A DNA stretch of 64,000 nt from Clostridiales bacterium (GTDB taxonomy: Bacteria > Bacillota > Clostridia > Lachnospirales > Lachnospiraceae): assembly GCA_012839295.1 (NCBI GenBank), contig DUNO01000050.1:62001-126000 (forward strand). The letters run 5' to 3'. Under the pieces are notes generated by a model that did no database searches, was not told the DNA's origin, and worked only from the letters and a program-made list of their open reading frames with translations. The stretch's first letter is position 1. Each line of letters opens with the position of its first letter. Below are positions 17,023-26,366 of the stretch, piece after piece. The translations under genes and the position numbers were made by a program.

Positions 17023-17805
17023 TCATATATTAAAGATATCGCTTTTTGAAACCTGATGCACGTGAATACCGTTTTCTCGTAAAGCATTAACAATAATTGG
17101 ATTTGCGAGCTCATCTGTAATAATATTCTGGATATTGTTTAAGGAACAACTGACAAAGCTGCTGTTTTTACCGAGCTTTGTATGATCGGCAAGTATATAA
17201 GAGGAACCTGTAACCCTGCGAAACATTAACTGGTTAATATTAACCTCATTCAGCATTTCAGTGGTCATACCGGATTCCAGTGAGATGCCCATACATCCAA
17301 GAAAACTCTTTTTGGCAGAAACCCGCTCAAGATTATTTGTTGCAAATTCTCCAACCATAGCCTCTTTGATCTCACGCAGCTCGCCTCCGGTTAAAATGAC
17401 AGATACATTTGAGGAATGCTCTGTATAGATTGCTTTACCATTGTTGGTTATTACAGTCACACGCTTATCCTTGATATATTTAATCATTTGCAAAGCAGTA
17501 GAGCTTGTATTAATAAAGATGGTGTCACCATCCTCCACAAGAGATGCTGCATACATTGCAATTAATTTACGATAGAGTGTAATATCATCTTCCTGCGTAT
17601 TAAAATGATCATTAATAATGGAAGCGCCACCATAAAAACGCTCTAATTTTTTAGTATCCTCCAGATACTGGAGATCTCTTCTGATTGTCAGTGGAGAAAC
17701 ATTGAATTCTGCCGCTAAATCGCTGACTTTAACATGTCCATTCGCTTTTAATGTTTCTAAAAGCTTACTCCGTCTATTATCCACCAATGCTTTTTCTCTT
17801 TTCAT
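17023..17805 (-). CDS. ulaR: DeoR-family regulator, probably of the ascorbate genes
   Basis: A 260-residue DeoR-type repressor. An N-terminal helix-turn-helix (VKVSDLAAEFNVSPLTIRRD) is followed by a sugar-phosphate-sensing domain with the DeoR signatures DTIFINTSSTALQMIKYI, TVITNNGKAIY and SYILADHTKLGK. Proteins of this type release DNA when a sugar phosphate binds. Start ATG 17805 follows AGAAAGAGG. Divergent from ulaG and upstream of ptsH on the same strand. Its own upstream region has ATGAACAAACTTAAT. The ulaR name rests on neighbourhood. Confidence 0.8.
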   Translation of the reverse strand: MKREKALVDNRRSKLLETLKANGHVKVSDLAAEFNVSPLTIRRDLQYLEDTKKLERFYGGASIINDHFNTQEDDITLYRKLIAMYAASLVEDGDTIFINTSSTALQMIKYIKDKRVTVITNNGKAIYTEHSSNVSVILTGGELREIKEAMVGEFATNNLERVSAKKSFLGCMGISLESGMTTEMLNEVNINQLMFRRVTGSSYILADHTKLGKNSSFVSCSLNNIQNIITDELANPIIVNALRENGIHVHQVSKSDIFNI

Positions 17806-17850
17806 ATAATACCTCTTTCTTCCTATAAAATATTTCCTGATATTAATTAT

Positions 17851-17865
17851 ATGAACAAACTTAAT
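17851..17865. promoter_or_regulatory. Operator-like ATGAACAAACTTAAT upstream of the DeoR gene
   Basis: Matches 12 of 15 bases of the palindrome at 11466-11480. It sits about 46 bp before the regulator's start, a place suited to autoregulation. Confidence 0.35.
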
Positions 17866-18015
17866 TGAAGTCAATCAAATAAAGTGACATTGAAAGGGGA
17901 AGTGCCACTTTTCTTATAAAATCTATATATTAGCGGGGAGATATGAAAAAAAGTAAATCAAATTCCTATATAAGGTTAATAAAAGATAATGAGATTATAG
18001 AATATAAGCATAAAA

Positions 18016-18079
18016 GTTCATTAAATATATTGAATAATCATATAAATATATTGAAATGAACTTATAAATGTAGTATTAT
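18016..18079 (+). promoter_or_regulatory. ulaG promoter with paired operator half-sites
   Basis: -35 TTGAAA (18051-18056), 17-bp spacer, -10 TATTAT (18074-18079). ATGAAC (18056-18061) overlaps the end of the -35 box, and the inverted half-site GTTCAT is at 18016-18021. The spacing of ~40 bp between them would suit a looped or tetrameric repressor. The promoter is 77 bp from the ulaG start. Confidence 0.6.
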
Positions 18080-18155
18080 ATAAAATATAGTTAAATAAAG
18101 CGTATAACACACATTAAACACGAACGTATAAATCATAAAAATTAGGAGGAAAAGA

Positions 18156-19214
18156 ATGAATAAGATTGATGAAATCACAAGAGAGAGCTGGATCCTTGGT
18201 GCGTTTCCTGAGTGGGGCACTTGGCTAAATGAAGAAATAGACCAGGAGGTTGTACCGAAAGGAAATGTAGCGATGTGGTGGCTGGGATGCACCGGTATCT
18301 GGCTAAAAACTGAAAACAACACAAACATTGCCGTAGATTTATGGTTTGGAAATGGAAAGCGCAGTCAGAAAACTAAATATATGGAAAAGTATCATCAGAT
18401 GAGAAATATGACAGGAGGACTTCTGACACAGCCAAATCTCCGTGCAGCACAGATTGTATATGATCCGTTTGCAGTTACTGCGGTTGACGCCGTACTTTCT
18501 ACCCATTATCACAATGACCATATTGATCCGTTCTTTGCGGCAGCAGTTATGAAGAACTGTAAGGAAGATGTTCCCTTCATCGGACCAAAAGAAAGTGTAA
18601 AGAAATGGCTGAGCTATGGCGTACCGGCAGAACGGTGCATCACGGTAAAACCAGGTGATGTGATTAAAGTGAAGGATGTTGAAATTGTCATCTTGGATTC
18701 CTTTGACAGGACATGCTTAGTTACTGCAGATAAGCCACTTTCCGGTATTTGTCCGACTGACATGGATGAAAAAGCAGTGAACTATTTGTTTAAAACACCT
18801 GGCGGAAACATCTATCATAGTGGAGATTCCCATTATTCCGTTTACTATGCGAAGCATGGCAAGGACTATGAAATTGATGTGGCATTTGGCTCTTATGGTG
18901 AAAATCCCATTGGCAACCAGGATAAAATGACCTCCGTTGATATCCTGAGAATGGCAGAAGCGCTCCGTACAAAGGTTGTTATCCCATTCCACTATGATGT
19001 ATGGACAAATTTTAAGGCTGATCCGGCAGAAATCATGCTCCTGTATAATTTTAAAAAGCATGTACTGGAATATAAATTTCACCCATTTATCTGGGAGGTT
19101 GGTGGTAAATATGTTTATCCCCAGGATAAGGATAAGCTGCAGTATCATTATCGCAGAGGCTTTGAGGATTGCTTTACAGAAGAACCAAATGTTCCTTTCC
19201 GTTCCATTTTATAA
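18156..19214 (+). CDS. ulaG: L-ascorbate-6-phosphate lactonase
   Basis: Metallo-beta-lactamase-fold enzyme that opens the lactone of L-ascorbate-6-phosphate to 3-keto-L-gulonate-6-phosphate, the first cytosolic step after PTS uptake. The metal motif is H117-Y-H119-N-D121-H122 in [12 protein letters not shown], with a later GDSHYS. 352 residues is the family length. The N-terminus [22 protein letters not shown] is characteristic of UlaG. Strong AGGAGG site. It heads a unit with the beta-propeller-like gene and ulaE. Confidence 0.95.
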   Translation: MNKIDEITRESWILGAFPEWGTWLNEEIDQEVVPKGNVAMWWLGCTGIWLKTENNTNIAVDLWFGNGKRSQKTKYMEKYHQMRNMTGGLLTQPNLRAAQIVYDPFAVTAVDAVLSTHYHNDHIDPFFAAAVMKNCKEDVPFIGPKESVKKWLSYGVPAERCITVKPGDVIKVKDVEIVILDSFDRTCLVTADKPLSGICPTDMDEKAVNYLFKTPGGNIYHSGDSHYSVYYAKHGKDYEIDVAFGSYGENPIGNQDKMTSVDILRMAEALRTKVVIPFHYDVWTNFKADPAEIMLLYNFKKHVLEYKFHPFIWEVGGKYVYPQDKDKLQYHYRRGFEDCFTEEPNVPFRSIL

Positions 19215-19283
19215 TGAAGCTTGCAAATTAGCGACTATGGATAATTTCGGGTGCCTACATGCGTTGGCAGAATGGAGAAGGGA

Positions 19284-20315
19284 ATGAATATAAAGAAAAT
19301 CGTACTGGACGAAATATATCGGTGTTATTGTACCAGCAGTGTTACCGTGGATGGGGTTTTGAAAATATTGCTTGCAAGTGAAGAAATAGAAGGATCCTGT
19401 TATGCATACTTTGGTGAGAATTTTAATCAGAAGGAAGTGGTGTGGGAAAAAGCAGGCGGCACGATGTCAATTGTTGAGATTCCAGGAAGTAATGGGGAAT
19501 TCCTTGCGGTACAAAATTTCTTTCCGGGATTTAACGCCTTAAATTCCAAAATCGTGTGGGGAAAATATGTGGATGGGAAATGGCAAATAAAAGATTTCAT
19601 CAGTCTTCCTTATGTGCACAGATTTGATATTCTGCAGGCAAATGGAAAACGTTATTTCCTTGGGTGTACCCTGTGTGATTCCAAAACTGCCCGTGACGAC
19701 TGGTCAGCACCGGGGAGATTATGGGTTGGAGAGCTGCCGGACGACTTAAATAAACCTATGGAATTGAAGTCAATCCAGGCAGGCTTATTAAAGAACCATG
19801 GGTATTGCAGAGGTATATTCGAGGGAAAAGAAGCAGGATATACTACTTGTGATTCTGGGATTTATGTAGCAGTACCTCCCCAGAATCCAGGAGAAGAATG
19901 GACTGTTCATCATATTTATGATGAGCCCACCTCTGATGTGGCCGTTTATGATTTAGATGGGGATGGTGAAAAAGAGCTTGCAATCATAGCTCCATTTCAT
20001 GGGAATCAGTTCAAAATCCTTAAATCTAAGAATGGCAGGTATGAGGAGGTCTATTCCTATCCGAGGCCTATTGATTTTGCACATGCAGTATGGGCCGGGA
20101 ATATCAGAGGAAAAGCAACCATCGTTGGAGGAATCAGGCGTATGGAGTGTGAACTGTTTTATATACAATACGATGGAGAAGAGTATTTGCATGAAATAAT
20201 AGAGACGGGAGTGGGAACGGCTAACGTGGCTGTCGTTTGTCAAACCCAGCAGGATATTATCATAAGTGCAAACCATACGAAAAATGAAGCAGCGGTATAT
20301 ATTGTAACAGACTAA
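19284..20315 (+). CDS. Uncharacterised cytosolic beta-propeller-like protein in the ula operon
   Basis: A 343-residue protein without signal peptide or membrane segment, so it should be cytosolic. It is beta- and aromatic-rich. Around residue 210 it has the FG-GAP/EF-hand-like calcium motif VYDLDGDGEKELAI. Blade-like stretches recur (GGTMSIVEIPGSNGEFLAVQNF, GNIRGKATIVGGI, GTANVAVV). FG-GAP propellers are mostly extracellular, so a cytosolic one is unusual. It lies between ulaG (69 bp upstream) and ulaE, where ulaD would be expected in other ula operons, but it bears no resemblance to that decarboxylase. Start ATG 19284 follows GGAGAAGGGA. A role in ascorbate metabolism is inferred from position only. 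Confidence 0.7.
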   Translation: MNIKKIVLDEIYRCYCTSSVTVDGVLKILLASEEIEGSCYAYFGENFNQKEVVWEKAGGTMSIVEIPGSNGEFLAVQNFFPGFNALNSKIVWGKYVDGKWQIKDFISLPYVHRFDILQANGKRYFLGCTLCDSKTARDDWSAPGRLWVGELPDDLNKPMELKSIQAGLLKNHGYCRGIFEGKEAGYTTCDSGIYVAVPPQNPGEEWTVHHIYDEPTSDVAVYDLDGDGEKELAIIAPFHGNQFKILKSKNGRYEEVYSYPRPIDFAHAVWAGNIRGKATIVGGIRRMECELFYIQYDGEEYLHEIIETGVGTANVAVVCQTQQDIIISANHTKNEAAVYIVTD

Positions 20316-20430
20316 TCTATTTATGTTGGGTTTATCTCTTGATCCTTAAAATGGGAAGTCTGCTTCCAAGTGGATGTTTAAAAGATTTGGAAACAGCCCT
20401 TCCGAATGAAAGGAAAGGGTTCTATAAGGT

Positions 20431-21288
20431 ATGAAAAAATATCAATTGGGCGTATATGAAAAATCGATGCCGAATCACCTGACATGGCCGGAAAAGCTTA
20501 CTATTGCTAAAGAAACCGGCTTCGATTATGTTGAGATAAGTATCGATGAAAGTGATGAAAAATTAAATCGCCTCGAGTATACTAAGGAAGAAAGATTTGC
20601 ATTAAAGAAGGCTATCTATGATACAGGTACGCCTATTTACTCCATGTGTTTAAGCGGTCATCGCAAGTACCCCCTTGGAAGCCGTAGTGCTGAAGTCAGG
20701 GAGAAGGGATTGCGGATCATGGAAAAGGCAATTGATTTTGCGGCCGATCTTGGTATCCGAATTATTCAATTGGCTGGATATGATGTCTATTATGAAGAGA
20801 GTGGGGAAGACACACGTGAGCTTTTCTTAATGGGGCTGCAAAAGGCTTGTGAAATGGCGGCCTTAAAGGGTATGATTCTTGGCTTTGAAACAATGGAGAC
20901 AAATTTTATGGATACCGTAGAGAAATCCATGTCATATATTAAGAGATTAAATAGTCCGTATCTTGGAGTATATCCGGACATAGGAAATCTTACAAATGCA
21001 AGTTTGATTTATGACAGAAGTGTTAATAGTGATCTTGAAACAGGAAAAGGACATATTTTTGCAACACATTTGAAGGAAACATATCCCGGGCATTATCGTG
21101 AAGTCCCCTTTGGTACCGGACATACAGATTATCTGACACAATTAAAATTGCTAAAGGAGATGAACGTAAAGCTTTTTGTAGGGGAGTTTTGGTATACAGG
21201 ATCAGAAATATGGAAAGAAGATCTCACGTTTGCGAATCAATTCCTAAGGGGGCATTTGGATAAAGTATTTTGCAATGACGTTTTTTGA
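20431..21288 (+). CDS. ulaE: L-xylulose-5-phosphate 3-epimerase
   Basis: TIM-barrel epimerase of the UlaE/SgaU family, which converts L-xylulose-5-phosphate to L-ribulose-5-phosphate in ascorbate breakdown. Typical stretches are GFDYVEISIDESDEKLNRL, SGHRKYPLGS, IQLAGYDVYYE, GFETMET and YPDIGNLTN; the glutamates and histidine in these bind the metal and substrate. 285 residues. The ribosome site is weak (AAGGT adjacent to ATG). Last gene of the ulaG unit, followed by a strong terminator. Confidence 0.92.
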   Translation: MKKYQLGVYEKSMPNHLTWPEKLTIAKETGFDYVEISIDESDEKLNRLEYTKEERFALKKAIYDTGTPIYSMCLSGHRKYPLGSRSAEVREKGLRIMEKAIDFAADLGIRIIQLAGYDVYYEESGEDTRELFLMGLQKACEMAALKGMILGFETMETNFMDTVEKSMSYIKRLNSPYLGVYPDIGNLTNASLIYDRSVNSDLETGKGHIFATHLKETYPGHYREVPFGTGHTDYLTQLKLLKEMNVKLFVGEFWYTGSEIWKEDLTFANQFLRGHLDKVFCNDVF

Positions 21289-21313
21289 ATTGATCTTCAT
21301 GGAAGAAATAAGC

Positions 21314-21395
21314 TGCATCTATAGGAAACCTTTTTACAATAAATGTGCATTTGAAGAATGGCATTTATGAGGTTTTTTATAGATGCATTTTAATT
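21314..21395 (+). terminator. Nested-hairpin terminator of the ulaG-ulaE unit
   Basis: TGCATCTATA (21314-21323) pairs with TATAGATGCA (21378-21387). Inside it AAACCT pairs with AGGTTT and ATAAATG with CATTTAT. TTTTAATTA follows. Confidence 0.8.
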
Positions 21396-21813
21396 ATAAA
21401 TTGGAATTTGCAAGAGAAATATAAGTAAAGGAAGAAAGACAATGCGGTGTTATTTGGGATATATCTACTATATATTACGAAAACCAAAAGTTTTATGCAA
21501 AGCATCCATAAATAGGTCGGAAGATCTGCAATAATTTTTTTTAGAAGGTCATGAATATAATACTTGCCAGGCCTTGAAAGTAATATAAGAACCAGGGATT
21601 TCTAGTATATTATATCCAGATATTACGAAATATGGGGGCAAAAGATTGCGCCGGAACAGGAAAAGGGCTATAATATTACCATGAAGTTTAATGAAAAATA
21701 TGGATATAAGATAAAAGATTACTCGTCAGATAAATAGTATATACTGGAATATTCATATAATTATTTGGCAGAAAGCATTCAGGGGACGGAATAAGAGAGA
21801 AAGGGATGAGGAA
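21396..21813. other. AT-rich gap without recognised gene
   Basis: About 420 bp between the ula terminator and the secreted protein. It has several short A/T-rich repeats and TATATTA-like boxes, but I see no convincing ORF, promoter pair or structured RNA. A GGGATGAGG ribosome site marks its end. Confidence 0.4.
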
Positions 21814-23010
21814 ATGGACATTCAAAGGATAAACGGCAAAGGAAGAAATGACAAGAAAATCAAAGACACAGCATGGGCCAGAAAAGGAATATTAAAAAAG
21901 ATATTGGTAACCTGCATGGTACTCAGTATAGTTCTTGGCAATCCCATTGATCCGGGAACAGTGAAAGCGGCTGATATAGGAGGCTCAGTCGGCGTAACAA
22001 TTAACTATGTTGATGAGTTGGCAACAGTTGTATCTGGGCCGGGGGGGAGTTCGAAGTTTTATTTGAGTACGGATGGAAAGAAAAGCTGGGAAATGCTTGA
22101 TGAGGGCACAAACACAGTTGATCTGTCAGCCATTTTATCAACCAGGGAAGTGACAATATATTTTAAAGGAAATAGGGATACGAGGGAAGTAGCCTGTGTT
22201 CTTCCTGCTCAGGATCCCAAAGACCTGACGGCGAGCTATAAGATTGTTGGTGGTGTAGGGAGAATCGAATTCCAGACCACAACCGGTAGCCCTGTTGAAT
22301 TCAAAAAAGGTGCGAACGGAGCCTGGAAAACGGCAACGAATCCAATGTATACCGCCATCTATGAGGTAAAGGGGGCAGCCCTGTATTTTAGGACAGCCGC
22401 TACGGCATCAAAAAGATCCGGAAAAATCATTAACGTAAAGGTTCCAAAAAGGCCGACAGCACCGTCAGTAAAAGTAGACGGAAGTAAGATGATCATAACG
22501 GGCCTGAAAAAAGGTGTAACCTACTATCGCCGCAGTGACAATCCGTCATGGACTCTGTTTAACCCCAGTGATTCAAAGGTAAACTATCTCGATTTGCGGA
22601 GCTTATTGGGAATCGCTGCAACAGAGACAATTCTGCCGGGAACCGTTGAATTTTATCAATCAGGTTCCGATAAAAAGCGGAATTCAAGCATAAAGATAAT
22701 TGACATAGCCGCACAGGCTCCTGCCCCTGGCCAGGTGGTATCCATCAGCGGAACGACCATAACTATCAAGGATACCAATTTAAAAACCACTTATGAGTAT
22801 ACGGTAGTCAATAAATCTTCAACCTTTGACATTATGAAGGCAAGATGGACTCCAGTAACAGCAAAAAAACCGGTAGTCGCGAAGAATGTATCCATAGGTG
22901 ATAAGATCTATGTAAGGCTAAAGAGCACTACGGATCCCGTTACGAAACAGCCGATTTTAGCATCTGCTCCCTTTATGCATGATGTGACTTCGATAACGCC
23001 GGCGAAGTGA
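21814..23010 (+). CDS. Secreted protein with four degenerate ~80-residue repeats
   Basis: A 398-residue protein with a basic N-terminus, a hydrophobic core (ILVTCMVLSIVLG) and a likely cleavage region near VKAAD (residues ~50-53), so it is exported. No LPXTG or other anchor is seen. The mature part divides into four beta-rich repeats, each with an aromatic strand leading to a tryptophan (W92, W171, W246, W345) and a later strand of the form I/L-Y-F/V. Between them are Pro-rich linkers (PKRPTAPSV, AQAPAPGQV). I do not recognise the family; it could be a cell-surface or matrix adhesin. It stands alone and is followed by a long hairpin element. Confidence 0.75.
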   Translation: MDIQRINGKGRNDKKIKDTAWARKGILKKILVTCMVLSIVLGNPIDPGTVKAADIGGSVGVTINYVDELATVVSGPGGSSKFYLSTDGKKSWEMLDEGTNTVDLSAILSTREVTIYFKGNRDTREVACVLPAQDPKDLTASYKIVGGVGRIEFQTTTGSPVEFKKGANGAWKTATNPMYTAIYEVKGAALYFRTAATASKRSGKIINVKVPKRPTAPSVKVDGSKMIITGLKKGVTYYRRSDNPSWTLFNPSDSKVNYLDLRSLLGIAATETILPGTVEFYQSGSDKKRNSSIKIIDIAAQAPAPGQVVSISGTTITIKDTNLKTTYEYTVVNKSSTFDIMKARWTPVTAKKPVVAKNVSIGDKIYVRLKSTTDPVTKQPILASAPFMHDVTSITPAK

Positions 23011-23077
23011 CATATTGTTGTGTAGATGAGCTAAAGATACCTGAAATTTCCTAAGAGATTATTCAGAGTGTTTACAG

Positions 23078-23179
23078 ACAGGAGGGTGTTGCAAAGTAGA
23101 AGGAATATACCATATTGCAGATATCTGAGGATAATTCCGCAATATGGTATACTCTTTTCTTTTTGCAGCACCCTCCTGT
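23078..23179. repeat. Long nested inverted repeat after the secreted protein gene
   Basis: An 18-bp outer stem (23078-23095 with 23162-23179, one G-U pair) carries AGGAGGGTG and TTGCAAA. An inner 13-bp perfect stem (TATACCATATTGC, 23106-23118, with 23139-23151) sits inside. The forward side ends in TTTTAT. Same architecture as 29755-29853. Probably a transcription terminator, possibly a small mobile repeat. Confidence 0.8.
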
Positions 23180-23309
23180 TTTATATCCCCGATTACCTTA
23201 CAATTTTTTAGAAGCTTTGTAGAACTTTTTCATCTTAGAAAATATTTTGCGAATTTTTTACTTTTTTACGTATTTTTTAATTATTTTTTTGATTTTTTTA
23301 ATTAAGATA

Positions 23310-23340
23310 TTGACTTCAACGCAACGTGATAGTGTATTCT
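23310..23340 (+). promoter_or_regulatory. MerR-type promoter with 19-bp spacer
   Basis: -35 TTGACT (23310-23315), 19-bp spacer, -10 TATTCT (23335-23340). The spacer holds the dyad TCAACG-CA-ACGTGA. An over-long spacer with a central dyad is the hallmark of promoters activated by MerR proteins through DNA twisting, so the gene is probably autoregulated. Confidence 0.75.
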
Positions 23341-23348
23341 TTTCTCAG

Positions 23349-23393
23349 GACAACAAATCCAAATGCTTGCCGGCAGGTTTCTTTCTTGTTGTC
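23349..23393 (+). other. Leader hairpin before the MerR gene
   Basis: GACAACAA pairs with TTGTTGTC, and TTGCCGGCAGG sits in the middle. It begins at about the transcription start and ends before the AAGGAG site. Role unknown. Confidence 0.5.
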
Positions 23394-23416
23394 ATTAATT
23401 AAAGGAGCTGATAATT

Positions 23417-24283
23417 ATGAGAACCATTAGCCAGGTCGCGGAATTAACCGGGATAAGCACACGTACTTTACAATATTATGATGAAATTGGTCTTTTAAAA
23501 CCAAGTGAATTAACCCCATCTGGTTATCGTTTGTATAATGATGAAGCTCTGCAATTGTTACAGCAGATCCTGTTTTTTAAAGAGCTGGATTTCAAACTTA
23601 AGGATATTAAAGAGATTTTACAAAAGCCTGAGTTTGATAAATTAAAAACTTTTGAGAAACAAAAAAAGTTGCTTATTTTAAAGCGAAAACGAATGGATAA
23701 GCTGATTGACCTTCTAAGCAGATTGGAGAAAGGAGAACAGGGAATGAGTTTTAAGGAATTTGACTTGAGTGAATATATTGGAGCGTTAGAGCAATTCAAA
23801 AACAAAAACGCAGAGGATGTTATTAAGCATTGGGGAAGTATAGAGAAATTCAATCAGTTCATACAAAAAGTTAAAGATGATGAATCAAACGTAGCAAAAC
23901 TGGCGATAAAACAATTTGGGAGTGTTGAAAAATATACGGAAGCAATGAAATACAATCTGGAACATTTCCCGGAGTTAATGGAACGCGCAGATGAACTTAA
24001 AAAAAATACGGATGAAGTTTTACAGAAAAGCAATGATTTAAATTTAAAATTGACTTCCGATCTGTCAAAGGATGTGGCTTCCGATGAAATCCAGGATATC
24101 GTCCGCCAAATAGTTGAATTATCAAACGAAAATACTATGGGAATGGACATGGGTGAAGGTTTCTGGGACATGGTTATAGAAGGTTACTCTAATGATGCCA
24201 TCAGAAGTATAACTGACAAAAAATATGGGGTGGGTGCCTCGGATTATACGGCTAAAGCTTTGCAATATTATTTCCACAAATAA
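23417..24283 (+). CDS. MerR-family regulator with TipAS-like drug-binding domain
   Basis: A 288-residue activator. The MerR helix-turn-helix is residues 1-70 (ISQVAELTGISTRTLQYYDEIGLLKPSE), then a long dimer helix (~75-110). The C-terminal ~150 residues resemble the TipAS antibiotic-recognition domain (GSIEKFNQFIQKVKDD... FGSVEKYTEAM ... FWDMVIEGYSNDAI). TipA-type proteins bind peptide antibiotics. No transporter or enzyme target is adjacent; the only promoter of its kind here is its own. Confidence 0.88.
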   Translation: MRTISQVAELTGISTRTLQYYDEIGLLKPSELTPSGYRLYNDEALQLLQQILFFKELDFKLKDIKEILQKPEFDKLKTFEKQKKLLILKRKRMDKLIDLLSRLEKGEQGMSFKEFDLSEYIGALEQFKNKNAEDVIKHWGSIEKFNQFIQKVKDDESNVAKLAIKQFGSVEKYTEAMKYNLEHFPELMERADELKKNTDEVLQKSNDLNLKLTSDLSKDVASDEIQDIVRQIVELSNENTMGMDMGEGFWDMVIEGYSNDAIRSITDKKYGVGASDYTAKALQYYFHK

Positions 24284-24318
24284 TTACTTTAAAATTAAAT
24301 AGAGCCAAAAGTATAAAG

Positions 24319-24360
24319 GAACCTCGGAAACTTATATAAAATAGGCATTCCGAGGTTCTT
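24319..24360. terminator. Bidirectional terminator between MerR gene and guaA
   Basis: GAACCTCGGAA (24319-24329) pairs perfectly with TTCCGAGGTTC (24348-24358). The two genes converge here. The forward side continues TTGG, and the reverse side has CTTTATAC. Confidence 0.75.
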
Positions 24361-24365
24361 GGCCA

Positions 24366-25901
24366 TTATTCCCACTCAATCGTAGCCGGCGGCTTACCGG
24401 TGATATCATAGCAGATTCTATTTACATGCTTTACTTCATTCACAATTCGATTGGAAATCTTTCCAAGCAGATCCCAGGGGAGCTCGGCAAATTCTGCAGT
24501 CATAAAGTCCGTGGTGGTAACGGCCCGGAGAGCCACAGTGTAATCATAGGTTCTCTCATCACCCATAACACCAACGCTTCTTAGGTTGGTCAGTACGGCA
24601 AAGTATTGCCCGATGCTTCTGTCCAGGCCGGCCTTTGCGATTTCTTCACGGTAGATATAATCCGCCTCCTGGAGGATGGCAACCTTCTCGGGAGTGATAT
24701 CGCCGATAATACGGATTGCAAGTCCGGGGCCGGGGAAAGGCTGTCTGAATACCAGCTTCTCAGGAATACCAAGCTCAAGACCGGCTTTTCTGACCTCATC
24801 CTTGAAGAGATTGCGCAGGGGCTCGATGATTTCCTTAAAGTCTACATAATCCGGAAGTCCGCCGACATTGTGGTGGCTCTTGATTACTGCGGATTTGCCA
24901 AGGCCGCTTTCGATTACGTCAGGATAAATGGTGCCCTGTACTAAGAAATCAACAGTACCGATTTTCTTAGCTTCCTCCTCGAATACGCGGATGAATTCTT
25001 CACCGATAATCTTTCTCTTAGCTTCCGGTTCGGACACTCCGGCTAATTTATCATAAAAACGCTGCTGGGCATTCACCCGGACAAAGTTAACGTCGAACTG
25101 GGTTGTGAAGACCTCTTCCACCTCGTCACCTTCATTTTTACGGAGCAAGCCGTGGTCTACGAAGATACAGGTGAGCTGCTTGCCAACTGCCTTACTGATC
25201 ATAACGGCAGCTACGGAGGAATCTACTCCACCGGAAAGGGCGCACAGTACCTTTTTGTCGCCGATTTTCTCCTTCAGGGAAGCAACCATTTGCTCGGTAA
25301 AGGAAGACATCACCCAGTCACCGGAGCAGTTACATACTTTATATAAGAAGTTATGGAGCATCTTTGTTCCTTCCGGGGTATGGACTACTTCAGGATGGAA
25401 CTGTACACCGTAAAGATTTCTCTCAGTGTCTTCAAGGGCAGCAATTGGACAGGAATCAGATTTCGCAATGATGTTAAAGCCGGCTGCAGGCTTTTCAATA
25501 TAATCGGTATGGCTCATCCAGCAGATGGTATTTTCGGATATGCCGTCAAATAACCTGGATGTTGTTGTCACATTGATCTCGGTGCGGCCGTATTCCCTGA
25601 CCGGGGCCTTGGACACTTTACCTGCCAGCAGATAGGTCATAAGCTGGCAGCCGTAGCAGATGCCAAGGACGGGGATTCCTAAAGAGAAAATTCCAGGATC
25701 GCAGCTTGGGGCATCAGGCTCATATACACTGGCCGGACCACCGGTAAATATGATTCCCTTTGGTTTTAATTCCTTGATATGGTCAAGGCTGGTTGTGAAA
25801 GGCAGTACCTCACAATATACATTGCATTCTCTGACTCTTCTGGCAATTAGCTGATTATACTGCCCGCCGAAGTCAAGTACGATGACTAATTCTTTTTCCA
25901 C
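24366..25901 (-). CDS. guaA: GMP synthase (glutamine-hydrolysing)
   Basis: Converts XMP to GMP. The N-terminal class I glutamine amidotransferase has the nucleophile in GICYGCQ and the His/Glu pair in QFHPEV. The ATP-pyrophosphatase domain has LSGGVDSS, followed by a dimerisation domain ending IEWE. 511 residues, normal. The start codon is GTG at 25901, seven bases after AGGAGG. The leader upstream contains a 20-bp minisatellite (25951-26089). I found no guanine riboswitch. Confidence 0.97.
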   Translation of the reverse strand: MEKELVIVLDFGGQYNQLIARRVRECNVYCEVLPFTTSLDHIKELKPKGIIFTGGPASVYEPDAPSCDPGIFSLGIPVLGICYGCQLMTYLLAGKVSKAPVREYGRTEINVTTTSRLFDGISENTICWMSHTDYIEKPAAGFNIIAKSDSCPIAALEDTERNLYGVQFHPEVVHTPEGTKMLHNFLYKVCNCSGDWVMSSFTEQMVASLKEKIGDKKVLCALSGGVDSSVAAVMISKAVGKQLTCIFVDHGLLRKNEGDEVEEVFTTQFDVNFVRVNAQQRFYDKLAGVSEPEAKRKIIGEEFIRVFEEEAKKIGTVDFLVQGTIYPDVIESGLGKSAVIKSHHNVGGLPDYVDFKEIIEPLRNLFKDEVRKAGLELGIPEKLVFRQPFPGPGLAIRIIGDITPEKVAILQEADYIYREEIAKAGLDRSIGQYFAVLTNLRSVGVMGDERTYDYTVALRAVTTTDFMTAEFAELPWDLLGKISNRIVNEVKHVNRICYDITGKPPATIEWE

Positions 25902-25950
25902 TTGATAACCTCCTATAACAACGATTCTTTGCGGTTCACGTTCCTAAGCC

Positions 25951-26089
25951 GCTTCATAGCGGCTTTGGCTGCTTCATAGCGGCTTTGGACGCATAATAAT
26001 GGCTTTGGCTTTTTGATAGCGGCTTTGGCTCATAATAATGGCTTTGGCCGCTTTGTAGCGACCTTGGCCGGTTTTTATCGGCTTATTCG
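25951..26089 (-). repeat. 20-bp minisatellite in the region before guaA
   Basis: Seven units of 19-20 bp on the forward strand, of the form GCTTCATAGCGGCTTTGGCT. The first two are nearly identical; the others alternate between a TAGCGGC and a TAATGGC variant. It starts 50 bp upstream of the GTG start, so if transcription begins beyond 26090 it forms part of the guaA leader, where each unit could make a small GCCAAAGCC-based stem. The rest of 25902-26366 is AT-rich with no gene seen. Confidence 0.85.
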
Positions 26090-26366
26090 AAATGCAGATA
26101 CATAATACAACAAATTTCATAATTATGCTAGCAAAAATCATAAAAAACTTCCGGATATATTTACATAAAAACATTTTTGTTAATAATAGCAAGGATTCTG
26201 TAAAAAAGGGCAGGGTAAATGGTCATAATTTTGATAAAATATAGAAGAACATGGAAAAAGCTAAGGATCATGGGTTTACAAAATTTGATGAATGTGTTAG
26301 AATTTACCCAATATATTTTTTGTCACATTTCTGCTGTTCCTTAGATATAGGTAATGGAGGGTCATA

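Noticed and set aside
25974-26192. Reverse-strand open frame of 72 codons before guaA
   Set aside because: Much of it is translation of the 20-bp minisatellite, it has no ribosome site and its composition is repetitive.
25902-26366. Guanine/purine riboswitch before guaA
   Set aside because: I looked for the conserved purine-riboswitch loops and found none; the GC-rich part is the minisatellite.
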